Of a DNA stretch of 64,000 nucleotides, positions 1 through 10,850 are shown piece after piece. Position numbers and translations under genes: made by a program. The notes under the pieces were generated by a model. The model ran no database searches and was not told the origin of the DNA. It saw only the letters and a program-made list of their open reading frames with translations. Each line of letters begins with the position of its first letter. Positions within the stretch are counted from its first letter, which is position 1. Source of the stretch: Byssothecium circinans (lineage: Eukaryota > Ascomycota > Dothideomycetes > Pleosporales > Massarinaceae); assembly GCA_010015675.1 (NCBI GenBank), contig ML976998.1:548778-612777 (forward strand), written 5' to 3'.

Positions 1-60
1 AGCATGTGAAAAGCACAGCGAGCATGTGAAAAGCACAGCGAGCATGTGAAAAGCATATGC
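1..60. repeat. Tandem 20-bp repeat at the left edge
   Basis: A 20-bp unit starting AGCATGTGAAAAGCACAGCG occurs twice in full (1-20, 21-40) and a third, diverging copy begins at 41. The third copy runs into the left terminal inverted repeat, so the array is a reiteration of the outermost part of that repeat. More copies may lie to the left of the window. The right end of the element has only one copy of the AGCATGTGAAAA core. Confidence 0.85.
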
Positions 61-158
61 CTAGAGGATTCATCCTGTGTGAAGCAAGATATTAGTAATA
101 ACCGCTACAAACTTGGCCCTCCTGGCCCTCCATCCACTCGCGATGGCCACAACTCCAG
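38..158 (+). repeat. Left terminal inverted repeat (121 bp)
   Basis: Pairs with 3117-3237 in inverted orientation with 116 of 121 bases identical. It begins GCGAGCATGTGAAAA and ends near CACAACTCCAG. Confidence 0.85.
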
Positions 159-2135
159 TTTTTATTTAACATTGAACCACGGGTCCACGGGTCCGGGCAA
201 GCCACGTGGAGGGAAAACGTGCCCGAGACCCGGTGATATATCGGACCTTTTTTACCTCCCACCATGCCTCAACGTCATACCCCTATCATCCAGGCTGTTG
301 TTGCCTTTCCTTAGGATCGTTATAAAATAAAAATGACCTCGTAGCGACACTCCTCCCGGTCCAAACCGCGCCTCCTCCTCGAATTCATTAATAATTTTCC
401 TTTCTCCACTGCACTCTGCGTCAATACTTTGGGGAGTGTCTCCACGAGCATGCTTAACCTTAATACCGCCGTGGTTACTCCTTCGCTGACGGCATTCTTA
501 GACCGGTAAACCGCACCGTAATAGCTCTAAATGAATGTGATTGCATCGCTGCCTTGCAACCCTTATCTGCATCACCCGATCTGAAGCAACCCAAAGAACA
601 TCTGGACGCTCGGGAGGAACCGCAAAATCACGTGCGTTTGCCACCCCTAGTTACATATGTAGGCTGTTCCCAATTGGTTCATTGGGGCCCGGGGATGAAA
701 TTTCCACGTGATTCTCGGACGACTTGTTTTGACTACCTTGGACGAGTACCAGTTAATAAGCGAGTCTAGCAAGTGCTGCGTCAGCAATTATTACAGGTTC
801 CTTTCACTTCGTTGACAATACACATCCCGCTGCGATCCCCTGCCTTAAGGAATCGTCACACTCCGCGTCATCGCTAAGTCAAGCAGTCATTGAAAATATA
901 TATCATAGCACGCCTACAATTTACCACAGCATTGAGAATAGGTGTTTATATTATTAAAGTAAACTGTCCAGCAACGCATTCATTCATCTCAAGCCGTGAA
1001 GTCTTTCGTCCACCCAATCTCTTTCCATAACATTAAGTTGTTATCATCTCCGCCAACCACTTCCAAACACGCGCAAGCCTGGTAATGGCCATATCTATCA
1101 CCAGCACGTATCTCACGACCTTATAACTGTATAGTCACTGTAAGCAAGATGCCTACAGTGCAGGCAACTACTCATGAAATTCGGATTCGTCCAGGCGCAA
1201 GACTCTATACTAAACGTCCAGCCATTTGAGCGAGGCGGCTCGTGATGATTCGTCGGGCCTTGGAGATCATTGCGGTTCGGCATTTTGGTGTTGGTGGGAT
1301 TTTCTTTTGTGGGTTTGCAGTTGGTGTGGGTGTGCTTGTCATGGAGAAAGTATTGTAGATTGTTAGTATACTAGGCGGTGTTATTGTAAGGTATTGTTCC
1401 TGTAGTAAGAATTTAAGGAAAGCATCGGCTTAGGGGGTTTACTATAGATGTCTGAGGGTGTATGTTTACAGTGGTTGACGAGGTTCTAGGTGAGTGTTTT
1501 TGTATTGTTGCGTTGTTCAATCGTAGACACGATTCTCCAAGTTATCGGTCTTGTATCATTGGCATTGAAGAGAAGGCGAGAGGGTTCGCAGTTGATGATT
1601 CCATTATAACAAACAGGAAGGTGGGTCAGAAGTGACTTTGCGGGTGAACAACAGGAAATGTGAGCGTACAGGTCAGTGTGTGCCACATTCCAGGTTGCGG
1701 CTGCCATCTACATGTATGAAAGCTAGCAATAATCCGATTCGGTCCCGACCTTTGTAAAATAGTAGTAGAGTACGATGAACTTTAGCGTTATCGACTGGTG
1801 TTGTGGAAGTGAGGTTGACGCACCCCAGCTACAAGTAAGTGAGGAAGTGGCAATCGGCGTCTCACGCCCCAATCCCTGAGCCAACGAAAGGATGATTCAG
1901 GAAATGGCGACTAACGAACACCTGGCATGATCTTGTCTCCTGGATCTCCGTTTGCTTCTCCTGGGCCAAAAAATGGCTAGCTCGTACTGCTTCGAGTATT
2001 TTGAAGCAGTCGCAAACGGGCTCAACCCCTCTTCTGGCTTTGCAAGACGCTCCTCTCACTCCTCTGGCACTCCCTCCTCATATTCTCCAACGCCTGGAAC
2101 CTACATTTTGAGACTTCAACTCTGCCTATAACACC

Positions 2136-2477
2136 ATGAAATTCCTTCTCCTCTTCTTCACACTCGTGACCGCCGTTCTCGGCGCCCCCACCACCACCCC
2201 ATGGGAGACAGTCATATCCAGCGACACCGACGCCGTTGTCAAAGCCGACTTCAATTGTCCTCGTGGTACCAGGGCAAAGGATTGTCCCGCGCCGGTATGT
2301 ATTTTTTCACCCTTTCCATACACAGTACCTCCGGGCGTCTCTAACTCTATCGTGCAGTTGATCCTCTTCACAGATGAATTCTATGGCGGCGGCTTCTTCT
2401 ACTGGCCTGGGGGTGCCGAGGAGGTCATTGGTAAATGGCATAATCCGGGGGAGGCCGCGTGCGTTCATATACCGTGA
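2136..2477 (+). CDS. Candidate small secreted protein inside the TIR element
   Basis: The first 16 residues form a clear signal peptide (basic start, hydrophobic LLLFFTLV core, cleavage after VLGA). A probable 63-nt intron lies at 2295-2357 (GTATGT donor, GTGCAG acceptor, phase 0), leaving a protein of about 92 residues with cysteines at NCP, DCP and ACV. A second possible donor (GTGAGT, 2474) joined to an acceptor near 2563 would replace the stop at 2475 and end the protein at 2603 with about a dozen further residues. The LFTDEFYGG and CVHIP segments loosely recall fungal beta/gamma-crystallin-like secreted proteins, which is a weak guess. It is the only credible gene within the inverted-repeat element, so it may be cargo. 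I do not recognise the family. Confidence 0.5.
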   Translation: MKFLLLFFTLVTAVLGAPTTTPWETVISSDTDAVVKADFNCPRGTRAKDCPAPVCIFSPFPYTVPPGVSNSIVQLILFTDEFYGGGFFYWPGGAEEVIGKWHNPGEAACVHIP

Positions 2478-3116
2478 GTTCCATACTGACAACTCTCACA
2501 TCTTCCTCTCGTCCCTTAACACTTCACCCCTCTCTTTCGTGGACTCGCTCCGCATTGTTATAGTAAGTGGCCTGCTCTAACCGAGACCTTAGGGAGGGAC
2601 TGAGCTCACTCTGGGTGCGCAAGCGCAAGGATAGGAAGGAATGGGAATGCCAGTTCTACAGGTACTGTACTCCGAAGGCTGGCAAGAGTCTCTCCTTTTC
2701 ATATTTCGATGTGCTGATTGAGGTTGTAGGGGCTTGGACTGCGACGATCCGAGCTTCGCGTTCAGACGCCCTTATCCTAATTTCTTGGGAACCAACGACA
2801 AGAACCGATCGTTCAAGTGTTATTTGACCTAGGCTTCGATCTTGACTGCTTCCAATTCTGAACGGGAGAGCATTTGCAAGGCCAGGCATTGCATCGGAGA
2901 GGGGAATTAAGATCTGGCTGACTCCTATATTCCAAATGGGGGCTCAAAGGCACCGACTGTGGTCAAGAGCATAGAATAAATGATAATTTCAAGTATGGTC
3001 TTGTGCGCTGCGAGTGATTGACGTGAAAATATCATATCGTTACATCAAAGGAATTCTAGCCGTACCCAGCAGTGACGCATAACGCGGCCCAGCCGGACTA
3101 AGCTACTCATTCCTAC

Positions 3117-3237
3117 CTGGAGTTGTGGCCATCGCGAGTGGATGGAGGGCCAGGAGGGCCAAGTTTGTAGCGGTTATTACTAATATCTTGCTTCACACGA
3201 GATGAATCGTCTAGGCATGTGTTTTTCACATGCTCGC
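3117..3237 (-). repeat. Right terminal inverted repeat (121 bp)
   Basis: Reverse complement of the left repeat at 38-158. It ends 4 bp before the stop codon of the small minus-strand ORF at 3242-3466. Confidence 0.85.
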
Positions 3238-3241
3238 ATTC

Positions 3242-3466
3242 CTACCTATCATTAACACTCCGATTCTCTCTCCTCAACCTCTGTGGAGGATCCCATCTTT
3301 TGCAGCCTCCATTCTGATCCGCACACGCCTTAGTCACATGGCCGCAAGTGCACACTGTGAGTAGACCTGCCCACCAAGTTGTGCAGTAGCAGCAATATCG
3401 ATCCGCCCACTCAGGTCTTGATTGCTGGAAGTAGTTTACCGGCTCAATGATCTCAATGACGGCCAT
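3242..3466 (-). CDS. Small Cys-rich protein of unknown function
   Basis: A 74-residue ORF with seven cysteines, including a CCYC cluster, CTCGH and a CADQNGGC segment, spaced like a small zinc-ribbon-type protein. There is no signal peptide. Short ORFs of this style are frequent in Dothideomycete genomes, which is a general impression rather than a match to a named family. Its stop codon is 4 bp outside the right inverted repeat of the neighbouring element, so the original 3' end may have been altered by insertion of the element. Confidence 0.4.
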   Translation of the reverse strand: MAVIEIIEPVNYFQQSRPEWADRYCCYCTTWWAGLLTVCTCGHVTKACADQNGGCKRWDPPQRLRRENRSVNDR

Positions 3467-5503
3467 ATTGTTGGGTATATTCGTAGCTTGTGTAGGTTCG
3501 TGGATGGGTGTTCGTTGATGCTTTTTTAGAATAGTTAAATTGTTCGTTTTCGAAGGAGTTCGAGGAAGAGAAAGAGATGTAGGAGAATTAGTCTGCGGTT
3601 TATATACTAAAGCTTCGAGCCATTCATTCTGAGCTGTGCGCGCGGCTGGAAGAATGCGTCAGTCGTCATCGCTGTCTTATGTAGGGAGTGAAACAAGCGT
3701 TGAACAATGTGTTGAGCGTTGTTTTTGAGTTGGTATTGTTTTCCACCTCATTGTGATACAACAGTGATGGATTGCCGACCGCAGCGTACGTCATGCGACC
3801 CTGCTGTTGAAATATCGTCAACCAACTCTATGAATAAAACCTGTCGAGTATGGGCAGAGTATAACCACCTGGCGAGGACTGTAATTTGTGATTGTGACCA
3901 GTGATTCGATGTGAATAGTAAGCCACATACCAACAGAACAGCATGATAAAACTGACAACTCTCAACAAAGGCACGTTTCTTTTATGTACGGACAAATCTT
4001 AAAGTTTCCAGGCTCTCCTGACACTCTTGCGTGGCACTCATCCCTCTTCACCTTTGTTTGTGGAACTATATTTTCCCACTCCTCGAGATGCGCCAATTCA
4101 AGTGCATGCCACGGAATATTTATATCCTTGCTGACGCGACCTCTGGGAACACCCAAACAAAGTGTTGTATTATCAGTCAGTGGGAGGCTCTCTTTATCGA
4201 AAAATTCCACCAACTCAACCCTATTTTCGGCCTCTATGTCAAGTCGCTCTCATCACTGTTCTCGAGATCTCCTATAGGGGGGAAGGGTTTCATCAATTTT
4301 CCTGCCTTTTCGTGACTGATTTGGAGGCCCTCATTTTCGTGCGCCGATCCACCCTCGCGTAGTCTATAATGACATAGGTTGAGAGGGTGGAAGATTCTGC
4401 TCAGTCATGTTTTGCTCCCTTTTCCGGTCGTCCACTCGAACTTGTTGCGACAGCGTTCTTTTTCTTTGGAGGGCTTTGTGGCATACCGGATTCGTACACG
4501 TCTTGACCGTGTGAATCGAAATGAGAGTAGAATTGGTTCGAGTAGCCGTTGTCACGTGCTGGCCACTTGTCCGTGCATCTTCCGCATTCACGGCTTGTGC
4601 AGTTGAGGATTTGGAATAGCGACGAGGGACGGTCTGACGGCGTGGCACGCGGGTCTCTCACTTGTTTGGATCGAGGATTACTGAATGAGCGCGGTGTATT
4701 ATTAACATGATCCTTCCAGTCAACCCAACGCTTTCAGGGAATCTGGCGTCGAGCTTCGATCGGACCCGGGCGTGTCCTGAATATATCGTGATTGCAAGTG
4801 TTTTCAGACGTGTCGAGGATTCCAACGCATTAGCTCGAACTCTTGTTGAGCGAGCATGGAGACATTCTCCTTGTCAGCCTTCAATTCCTCGGTTGCGCTT
4901 TCCTTTTCATGAAATGTAGGATCGTGTCTTTAGCGCATGTGAAATACTGAGCTCGGTTGCTCGAATTGGAATGGGATAGAACTAGACGAGAGCGTGAGAC
5001 GGGTTGAATGCAAGTGTTTCGGACAGCATTCGTGACGTCAGCGCGGCCGGGGGTGAGCGCGCGCTCACGTGACTTGGTACTGACTCCAGCCTGGGTAAGA
5101 TGCTGTATCTAGATTCTCTAAAGTTATAAGCAAGGAGAGGGAAAAGGCTCGCGATGCAGAAAAGTTTTGGAAGAATGCAGAGCCACGAATATCTGGAATT
5201 CTCGGTGCGACCAGACGCGTGGAGAGCAATGTGCACATGCACCCGAAGTTTGATCGATCCCTCCTCACAGGCCGGCGCCCTTTGGTTCATCTCCTCTTTT
5301 TAGTGCTCTGCCTCTCGCTGATGTGCTAAACATTGTGCACCGTACGCTGTGCACGTCTGCGACGCTTTGTGCCTTCCGAGCTTGGGCCGCGCTCCCGCTT
5401 ATTCACCTAACACGACCAGCTTTCGCCGCCACGCCTCACAATCTCACACATCAACAGACATATCCTCAGCTCTAATATCTGCTCACAAGCCGTGCCTTAA
5501 AAA
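3467..5503. other. Gene-poor stretch
   Basis: No recognised gene. Several short overlapping ORFs exist on both strands, for example minus-strand ORFs at 3962-4213 (83 aa) and 4401-4661 (86 aa, with CTSRECGRC). None has a convincing start, intron pattern or family resemblance. A diverged or broken gene on the minus strand between 3.9 and 4.7 kb is possible. The last few hundred bases are the promoter region of the decarboxylase-like gene. Confidence 0.4.
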
Positions 5504-6505
5504 ATGGAGAGAAGGAAAGCCTCACACCCTGTGTCGCGCTCGCCTGCACCCTGGTCTACCAAATCGGAATGCTATTGGATGTTCTTGACTCTGCGAGAAC
5601 TGCCTCAAGGAGTCTACAGCACGCTCGAGGAACCGTGCTTAGGACAAGGCGACTTCAAAGGAGGTTTAGGGATCATCATAGTTGTGAGATACAAGGATAC
5701 GCCGGTTGGTAAGTTGCTTGTTTGAGCTTCGGCTGTGTAAGCACAGGGACATTATTTTTGATAAATGTCTGATCAAGGGTACTGAGCTAATAAATGAAAA
5801 GGTCCATATGATGAGCTCATGCTCATTCCTGGAGACTTCACGGTCCCTTCACCAGATGGTGGCCCCCCTGAGATACCCAGAAAGGCTCTCCGAATATGCC
5901 GCATATATGTCTCACAGCGAACAACTACCTACAATGGCCGGCTGAACTGGAACATCCCAAAGCATCTCGCGCGCTTTCACTTCTCTGCACCACCCACTCC
6001 AGCCGGAAAATCACCACCAGAGACTCTCGATATAGCAGTCTATCCTCCAGGGAGTGAAGAAGGCGATAACGTGCGTCCCTTCTTCGCATGCACACTTCAG
6101 CCATTTCGATGGATACCTTCAATGCCATTTAGCTCAAAATGGATGCCAATGAGCACGATGCATGCGCAACCACCAATTCCTGAAGCAGAAGGCCACAAGC
6201 AGGCAGTGAAGTCAGAGCTTGAGAGGGAAAGCAATGGGAACGGTAAGATTGACGATTATGACATCAACCCCGCAAACGAGGAAGCTCTTCTGGCCGGCAC
6301 GGAATTTTGGCGTTCCTTCCCTATTGATATGTCTGCTCCTCGTGTGCGAGGTTGCTGGATCACAGTGCATAAGACCACCGAGTCTCAGGGAGAAGCAGAC
6401 TCGGCGAATAAATACTGGCCTCAGGATATTCGCCCATGGACAGTTGGTGCGTGGTTTGAAGACGCTGTGATGGGGATCCCAGGGCCGTTGGAGTGGAAAC
6501 TTTGA
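5504..6505 (+). CDS. Acetoacetate-decarboxylase-like (ADC fold) protein
   Basis: Two exons, 5504-5708 and 5802-6505, joined by a GTAAGT...AAAAG intron that restores the motif TPVGPYDELMLIPG; the product is 302 aa. The order of motifs APW near the start, GGLG and VRYKDTPVGPYDE in the first third, then RIYVSQ and NWNIPKHLARF is typical of a conserved fungal group with the acetoacetate decarboxylase beta-barrel fold. The substrate is unknown and this may not be a true decarboxylase. The ATG at 5504 is used because it leads directly into the conserved block. There is no signal peptide or membrane segment. Neighbouring genes do not suggest a pathway. Confidence 0.75.
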
Positions 6506-6785
6506 GGGTTCTTTCCTTTATTCAGCTTTCTTTCACTGACGGGCTAGCGCTATGCATTTAGTGACTAATTCTCCAAACGGCTCAGGATGACCGAATTCTT
6601 CTCCATTTACACTGGTCTGTGCTTCTTGCATCACGCTTCCTGCTACAAATCTCTCCCCTTCCGGCTCCGTCTAACCGTCATTTCCTTTCCTCCATCCTCT
6701 CTCGACACGCAACCTCAACTGTGTTCCTTCCATCTGATTACCCAAAATTCCACTCTTCACCACTTCGAATCCTTCAAATCTCAGA

Positions 6786-7850
6786 ATGAACGCTCCTGCT
6801 ACCCGTATCTCCTTCCGGGATACTTTGAAGCTAATCAAGCGCGATATCAAGAAGTTTTTCAAGACCGGCCGCAAGGCCAAAGCAGACAGCATACAACAAT
6901 CTCCCCTCGAGGTCTTCCAACATTATCCCGACATTCATGTCCCTGCGATTGGCGATCGAACCACTGCACCGACGAGCAATAGCTATGCTACTAGTGCTGT
7001 GGACCCGCCACACAGCACCATAGACTCGTCATCGGCTCATATTTCTAACGAGAACGATATCCTCAGCATTGCGGCGTCGGTTGAATGCAATGGCATGTGC
7101 GTGACAGAGGCTAAATACCTTCCGCAATCGCGAATTGCCTCCGCAGCTTCGACGTCGGACGCTGTCTACACGCAGAATGCTTCCCAGGACGCTATATCTA
7201 GCGAAGGAGTACTTGTCACCAAACATTCAGTGAGCCTCAAGGAGCGTGTCCGACATGGCTGCCGTCATGTCCGCGTGCCATCGGCATCTTCCTTGGCCAG
7301 CTACCAGTCAAGGCCGTCGACGGATACCTCGAAGAGATCGCGCTCGACGTCACCGACTATCCACGAGAGCTATGCGGACAGTGAGCTCCAAGCAACAGTT
7401 CCTGGTCAGCCCTCTGCAGTACAAAACCCATGCTTCCCATACATCGAAGCCGAAAATTTGCTGAAGGCCTGGTACAAGGCACCGCCAGGTGATGCTGAAG
7501 ACCGATGGATTCAGCGGGGTGTCGTCATTGTCCTGTCCGCCGCCTTTGAGTATACGCCTCACAACCCGCTATATGCAGAGATCTTCGGCGATGGCTATCT
7601 AGCCATGTCCGGCCCAGAATACGAGTGCGGCAACCGCCGTTTGATGAGCCTGCTTTGGACGCTCAAAGGAGAGCGCCTAGGAGCTGTGCATACTGCTGAA
7701 GGCCTGCTATCTGATGTTTACCCCGGTGCCTATGCGCATGAGCTTCTACATCGCTTCGGCAATCCTTTTGCTGAGAAGGACGTTGATGATTTACGGGCAA
7801 AACTTTCGGCTCACTTGTTACCAGAGCTCTCGTGCTGTTACAAAAGCTAG
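6786..7850 (+). CDS. Hypothetical protein, 354 aa
   Basis: A single uninterrupted ORF. The first 35 residues are basic (LIKRDIKKFFKTGRKAK). Residues about 40-215 are Ser/Thr/Ala-rich and probably disordered. The last 140 residues (from AENLLKAWY) are of ordinary globular composition. No catalytic motif, signal peptide or membrane segment is visible and I do not recognise the family. The start lies after a pyrimidine-rich leader (6600-6785), as is usual in fungal promoters. Overlapping ORFs in other frames (6587-6982, 7714-8259) are weaker in composition and treated as shadows. Confidence 0.65.
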   Translation: MNAPATRISFRDTLKLIKRDIKKFFKTGRKAKADSIQQSPLEVFQHYPDIHVPAIGDRTTAPTSNSYATSAVDPPHSTIDSSSAHISNENDILSIAASVECNGMCVTEAKYLPQSRIASAASTSDAVYTQNASQDAISSEGVLVTKHSVSLKERVRHGCRHVRVPSASSLASYQSRPSTDTSKRSRSTSPTIHESYADSELQATVPGQPSAVQNPCFPYIEAENLLKAWYKAPPGDAEDRWIQRGVVIVLSAAFEYTPHNPLYAEIFGDGYLAMSGPEYECGNRRLMSLLWTLKGERLGAVHTAEGLLSDVYPGAYAHELLHRFGNPFAEKDVDDLRAKLSAHLLPELSCCYKS

Positions 7851-8255
7851 CAGTGACCTCAGGAGCGCAAGGCTCGCTGCCAAAATTTTAGCATCCAGTC
7901 TCTTTCCGAGCACTAACCTCCTCGAGTGCAAAATCGGAGTACCAACCGTCGGAATAACGGCGCAGTCCGACCTTCGGCATACCGCAGCGTCCAGCCCTCA
8001 CGCGGAAGCCCGCGTCCACGGGTTAACACGCGCTAGTGACCAATACTTTCAGTCATGGCTCAATCCCTCATCATCGACATCCACACAATATATATCTCCA
8101 GGTATTCCCATACTATCATGCTTTCCTCCTGCAGAGTATATCATACCACGCCTAGCCCTACCACCTGCTTCTAAAGAATTACTCGCTACATCTCGCTTAT
8201 TGTCATTCTTTTGCCCGCGTCGTTTTGTATTATCGATAAGCGCAAAGTCTGACGA
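7851..8255. other. Intergenic, MFS promoter region
   Basis: About 400 bp between the hypothetical gene and the transporter. An ORF crosses it in another frame but has no coding signature. The last 150 bp are pyrimidine-rich, with a TATATAT tract near 8090. Confidence 0.4.
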
Positions 8256-10427
8256 ATGAGCATCGACTTCAAAGGCAGCGCGCCAGGACTGCCTCCCACA
8301 GTTATCGACGATGAATCGAGGTCGGTGAACGAAGCCAGGCGTGTATCTTCACTCCATGATGGAGATGATGAGAGCTGTGGGTATCCCGAAGGCGGATGGG
8401 CTGCTTGTTTGGTCGTCTTGGGCAGTTTCTTCGGAACGATTGTGGCTTTTGGGATGATGAATACGGTCGGCATTTGTGAGTGCATTGTTCCACTCGGATA
8501 TTTTTTCCCATTATTGACTCCGGCGTTGGATATTGTCATTTCTGCCCTCTTTTCTAGATCCATACTGGATCTCGCGTTCCTGCGGTATGCTTTGTGCGTT
8601 TTCCATGAGTTATTTCCTGTGCAAGTTTACACCAGATTCCTGTACCAAGTCTTTTCAGTCGTCAGTTTGATGTTATTTTGTCATGCGGTTTTTATCCTAG
8701 ACCTCTAGGGCTTGGTCGGATAAAATAGGCGGTGGTTCCACGGTTTTCACTTTTGTGATTCTCTCTTCTCCTGACATTGTTTCTTTACCACCTGTGGGCC
8801 TGCTCAAAGCGCCTCCAATACAACCGAATTCAATTCCACTAAACTTCTCATTGCTCATGCATTGCAGCTCTGAAAGCCGCTAGATCCCTTCCAACAATTC
8901 ACTGACCCTCGCGCAGTTCATCAATACCTCAGCGAACACCAACTCAAGGAATACAATGAGTCAACCATTGGCTGTGGGTCTCTTTGATTGTGCGACACAT
9001 GATCGCCCTCACATACTCGTCCTCTCCTGTCAAACACTAACGTCTGCATCAGGGATCTTCTCTGTCTACGTTTTTCTCGCCTTCTTCTGCGGCATCCAAA
9101 TCGGTCCCATCTTCGACGCCCACGGACCCCGCCTCCTCGTTCTAGCTGGGAGTATATGCATATCTGCGAGCATGCTTCTCCTGGGCCTCTGCACGAGTAC
9201 GCCATCTCTTCCACCATGACTCACATTCACCTTCATATAGACTGACAAACACTAGAATACTGGCATTTCATGCTAACTTTTGGCGTCCTCGGCGGCACGG
9301 GCACCTCTCTAATCTTCACGCCCGCGCTCTCCGCCGTCTCCCACTTCTTCCTCCTCAAGCGCGGAAACGCCACCGGTATCGCCGCAGCGGGTGGTTCAGT
9401 CGGCGGCGTAATCTTCCCGCTTTCTCTACAGAAGCTTTTCCCCATGGTGGGCTTTGCATGGGCGACGAGAATCATAGGGTTCATCTTCGTGGCATGCTGC
9501 TGTGTTGCTACGGCGTTGATTCGGCGCCGGTTGCCTGGTAAGGAGGGCCAGAGCGTCATGCCTGATTTGAAGATCTTCAGGGATAAGAGTTATTTGCTGC
9601 TGACGGTGGGGATTTATTTAATGGTAAGTTTATCTTTCGACTTTCACGACCTTGGATGGGGAGGACGGATGAGAAATATAAAGCTCGTGTTAGGGGATTG
9701 ATTAACGGAATATGGAACTGGGAAGCTGACGTTTGGATACAGGAATGGGCTCTCTTCGTCCCGATCACTTACCTGACTTCATTCGCTACATCCACCGGTG
9801 CTCTATCCCCCGGTCTCTCGTACCAGATCCTCGCTATCTTCAACGGGGGGTCGTTTTTCGGACGCCTGGCTTCGGGGTACATGGCTGATAAGCTTGGTCG
9901 ATTTAATAGGTGCGTACATCCCTGAGATATCCTTCCACTGTTCACTCTCCCACTCTTCACTCTCCCACTGATACGCAGTACGGTTCTCCATGGAGTAAAA
10001 CAAATGCTAACACAGCACCAGCATGATCGCCGCCCTAGCCCTCTGCACAGCGACAACCCTCTCCCTCTGGCTCCCCGCCTCCATCCTCCCCTCCTCCACC
10101 GCCACCGCCCCCGTAATCAGCGCCCTCTCCATCCTCTACGCCCTCATCTTCGGCTTCGCCTCCGGCTCCAATATCTCCCTCACACCCGTCTGCGTCGGCC
10201 AGCTCTGCGACACAAACGAGTACGGAAGGTACTACGCTACCTGCTACACGATCGTGTCGTTCGGCACCTTAACGGGCATCCCGATTGCGGGGAGCTTGAT
10301 CAGTAGGGCGGGAGGCGCGTATTGGGGCGTTGTGGTTTGGACGTTTGGGTGCTATGTTTTGGGCTTGGGGTGCTTTGTTTGGAGTCGTGCGGTTAGGGTT
10401 GGGTGGAGGTTGGGGGTGAAGTATTAG
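8256..10427 (+). CDS. MFS transporter, monocarboxylate-transporter (MCT/MCH) type
   Basis: Six exons: 8256-8475, 8917-8973, 9053-9196, 9256-9623, 9743-9909 and 10022-10427, all in phase, giving 453 aa. After an acidic, Ser-rich N-terminus of about 45 residues, the protein reads PEGGWAA then about 12 hydrophobic segments. Family hallmarks include GPIFDAHGPR between early helices, GTGTSLIFTPA, RGNATGIAAAGGSVGG, NGGSFFGRLASGYMADKLGR and GIPIAG. This places it with fungal MCT/MCH-like plasma-membrane permeases (substrates such as monocarboxylates or riboflavin are known for the family); the substrate here cannot be read. The first intron (8476-8916, 441 bp) is unusually long; the others are 59-119 bp. 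Confidence 0.9.
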
Positions 10428-10850
10428 TTGGGGAGAGATTGGAGTGGGAAGGGAACCGACTGGAGAGTGGGGATGGTATACTCGGGCCGAGGATAGAGGT
10501 CAGAGGGGTTTGAACTTGGGTTGCCAATGGGTTGGGAAAAGATGGAGATGGATCGTGGTTGATGGAGGGAATCGGAGGAGTATACGTTGTGTGTTATGAT
10601 GGTTATGTTGGTATTTGATCTGATTTAAGGAACTTTTGGAATATATGGAATGGCGTTGTAGGGTATCGTAGATGGATCTTACGTTGGTTTAGACTATACA
10701 AATGTGCACCACAGGTCTACAGGACGCGAATGGCTATACACAGCACTCCTAGTACCGCAATATAGAATGGTATTATTTATACAAGCCGGATATTCGCTGC
10801 TTTTATACACTGCCAGACAAAGTCTTCGTCCCCCACAAAAGCCTGACCAT
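10428..10850. other. Convergent 3' region
   Basis: About 420 bp between the 3' ends of the transporter (+) and the CTNNBL1-like gene (-). Nothing beyond presumed 3' UTRs was seen. Confidence 0.4.

Larger units (their letters stand above)
38..3237. mobile_element. 3.2-kb element with 121-bp terminal inverted repeats, no recognised transposase
   Basis: Bases 38-158 match the reverse complement of 3117-3237 over 121 bp with only 5 differences, all in the outer 45 bp; the inner part is identical. This is the architecture of a DNA transposon or large non-autonomous (MITE-like) element. No ORF inside resembles a transposase, and most of the interior is non-coding or has only short ORFs; the one credible gene is a small secreted protein at 2136. 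No target-site duplication can be read, because the left flank is a tandem array of the repeat tip. The superfamily cannot be assigned from the ends. The left boundary is uncertain and may extend beyond the window. An inverted duplication flanking ordinary sequence is the alternative. Confidence 0.7.

Noticed and set aside
6587..6982. 131-codon ORF overlapping the 5' end of the 354-aa gene
   Set aside because: Its first part is the pyrimidine-rich leader and its second part is a frame-shifted shadow of the real gene.
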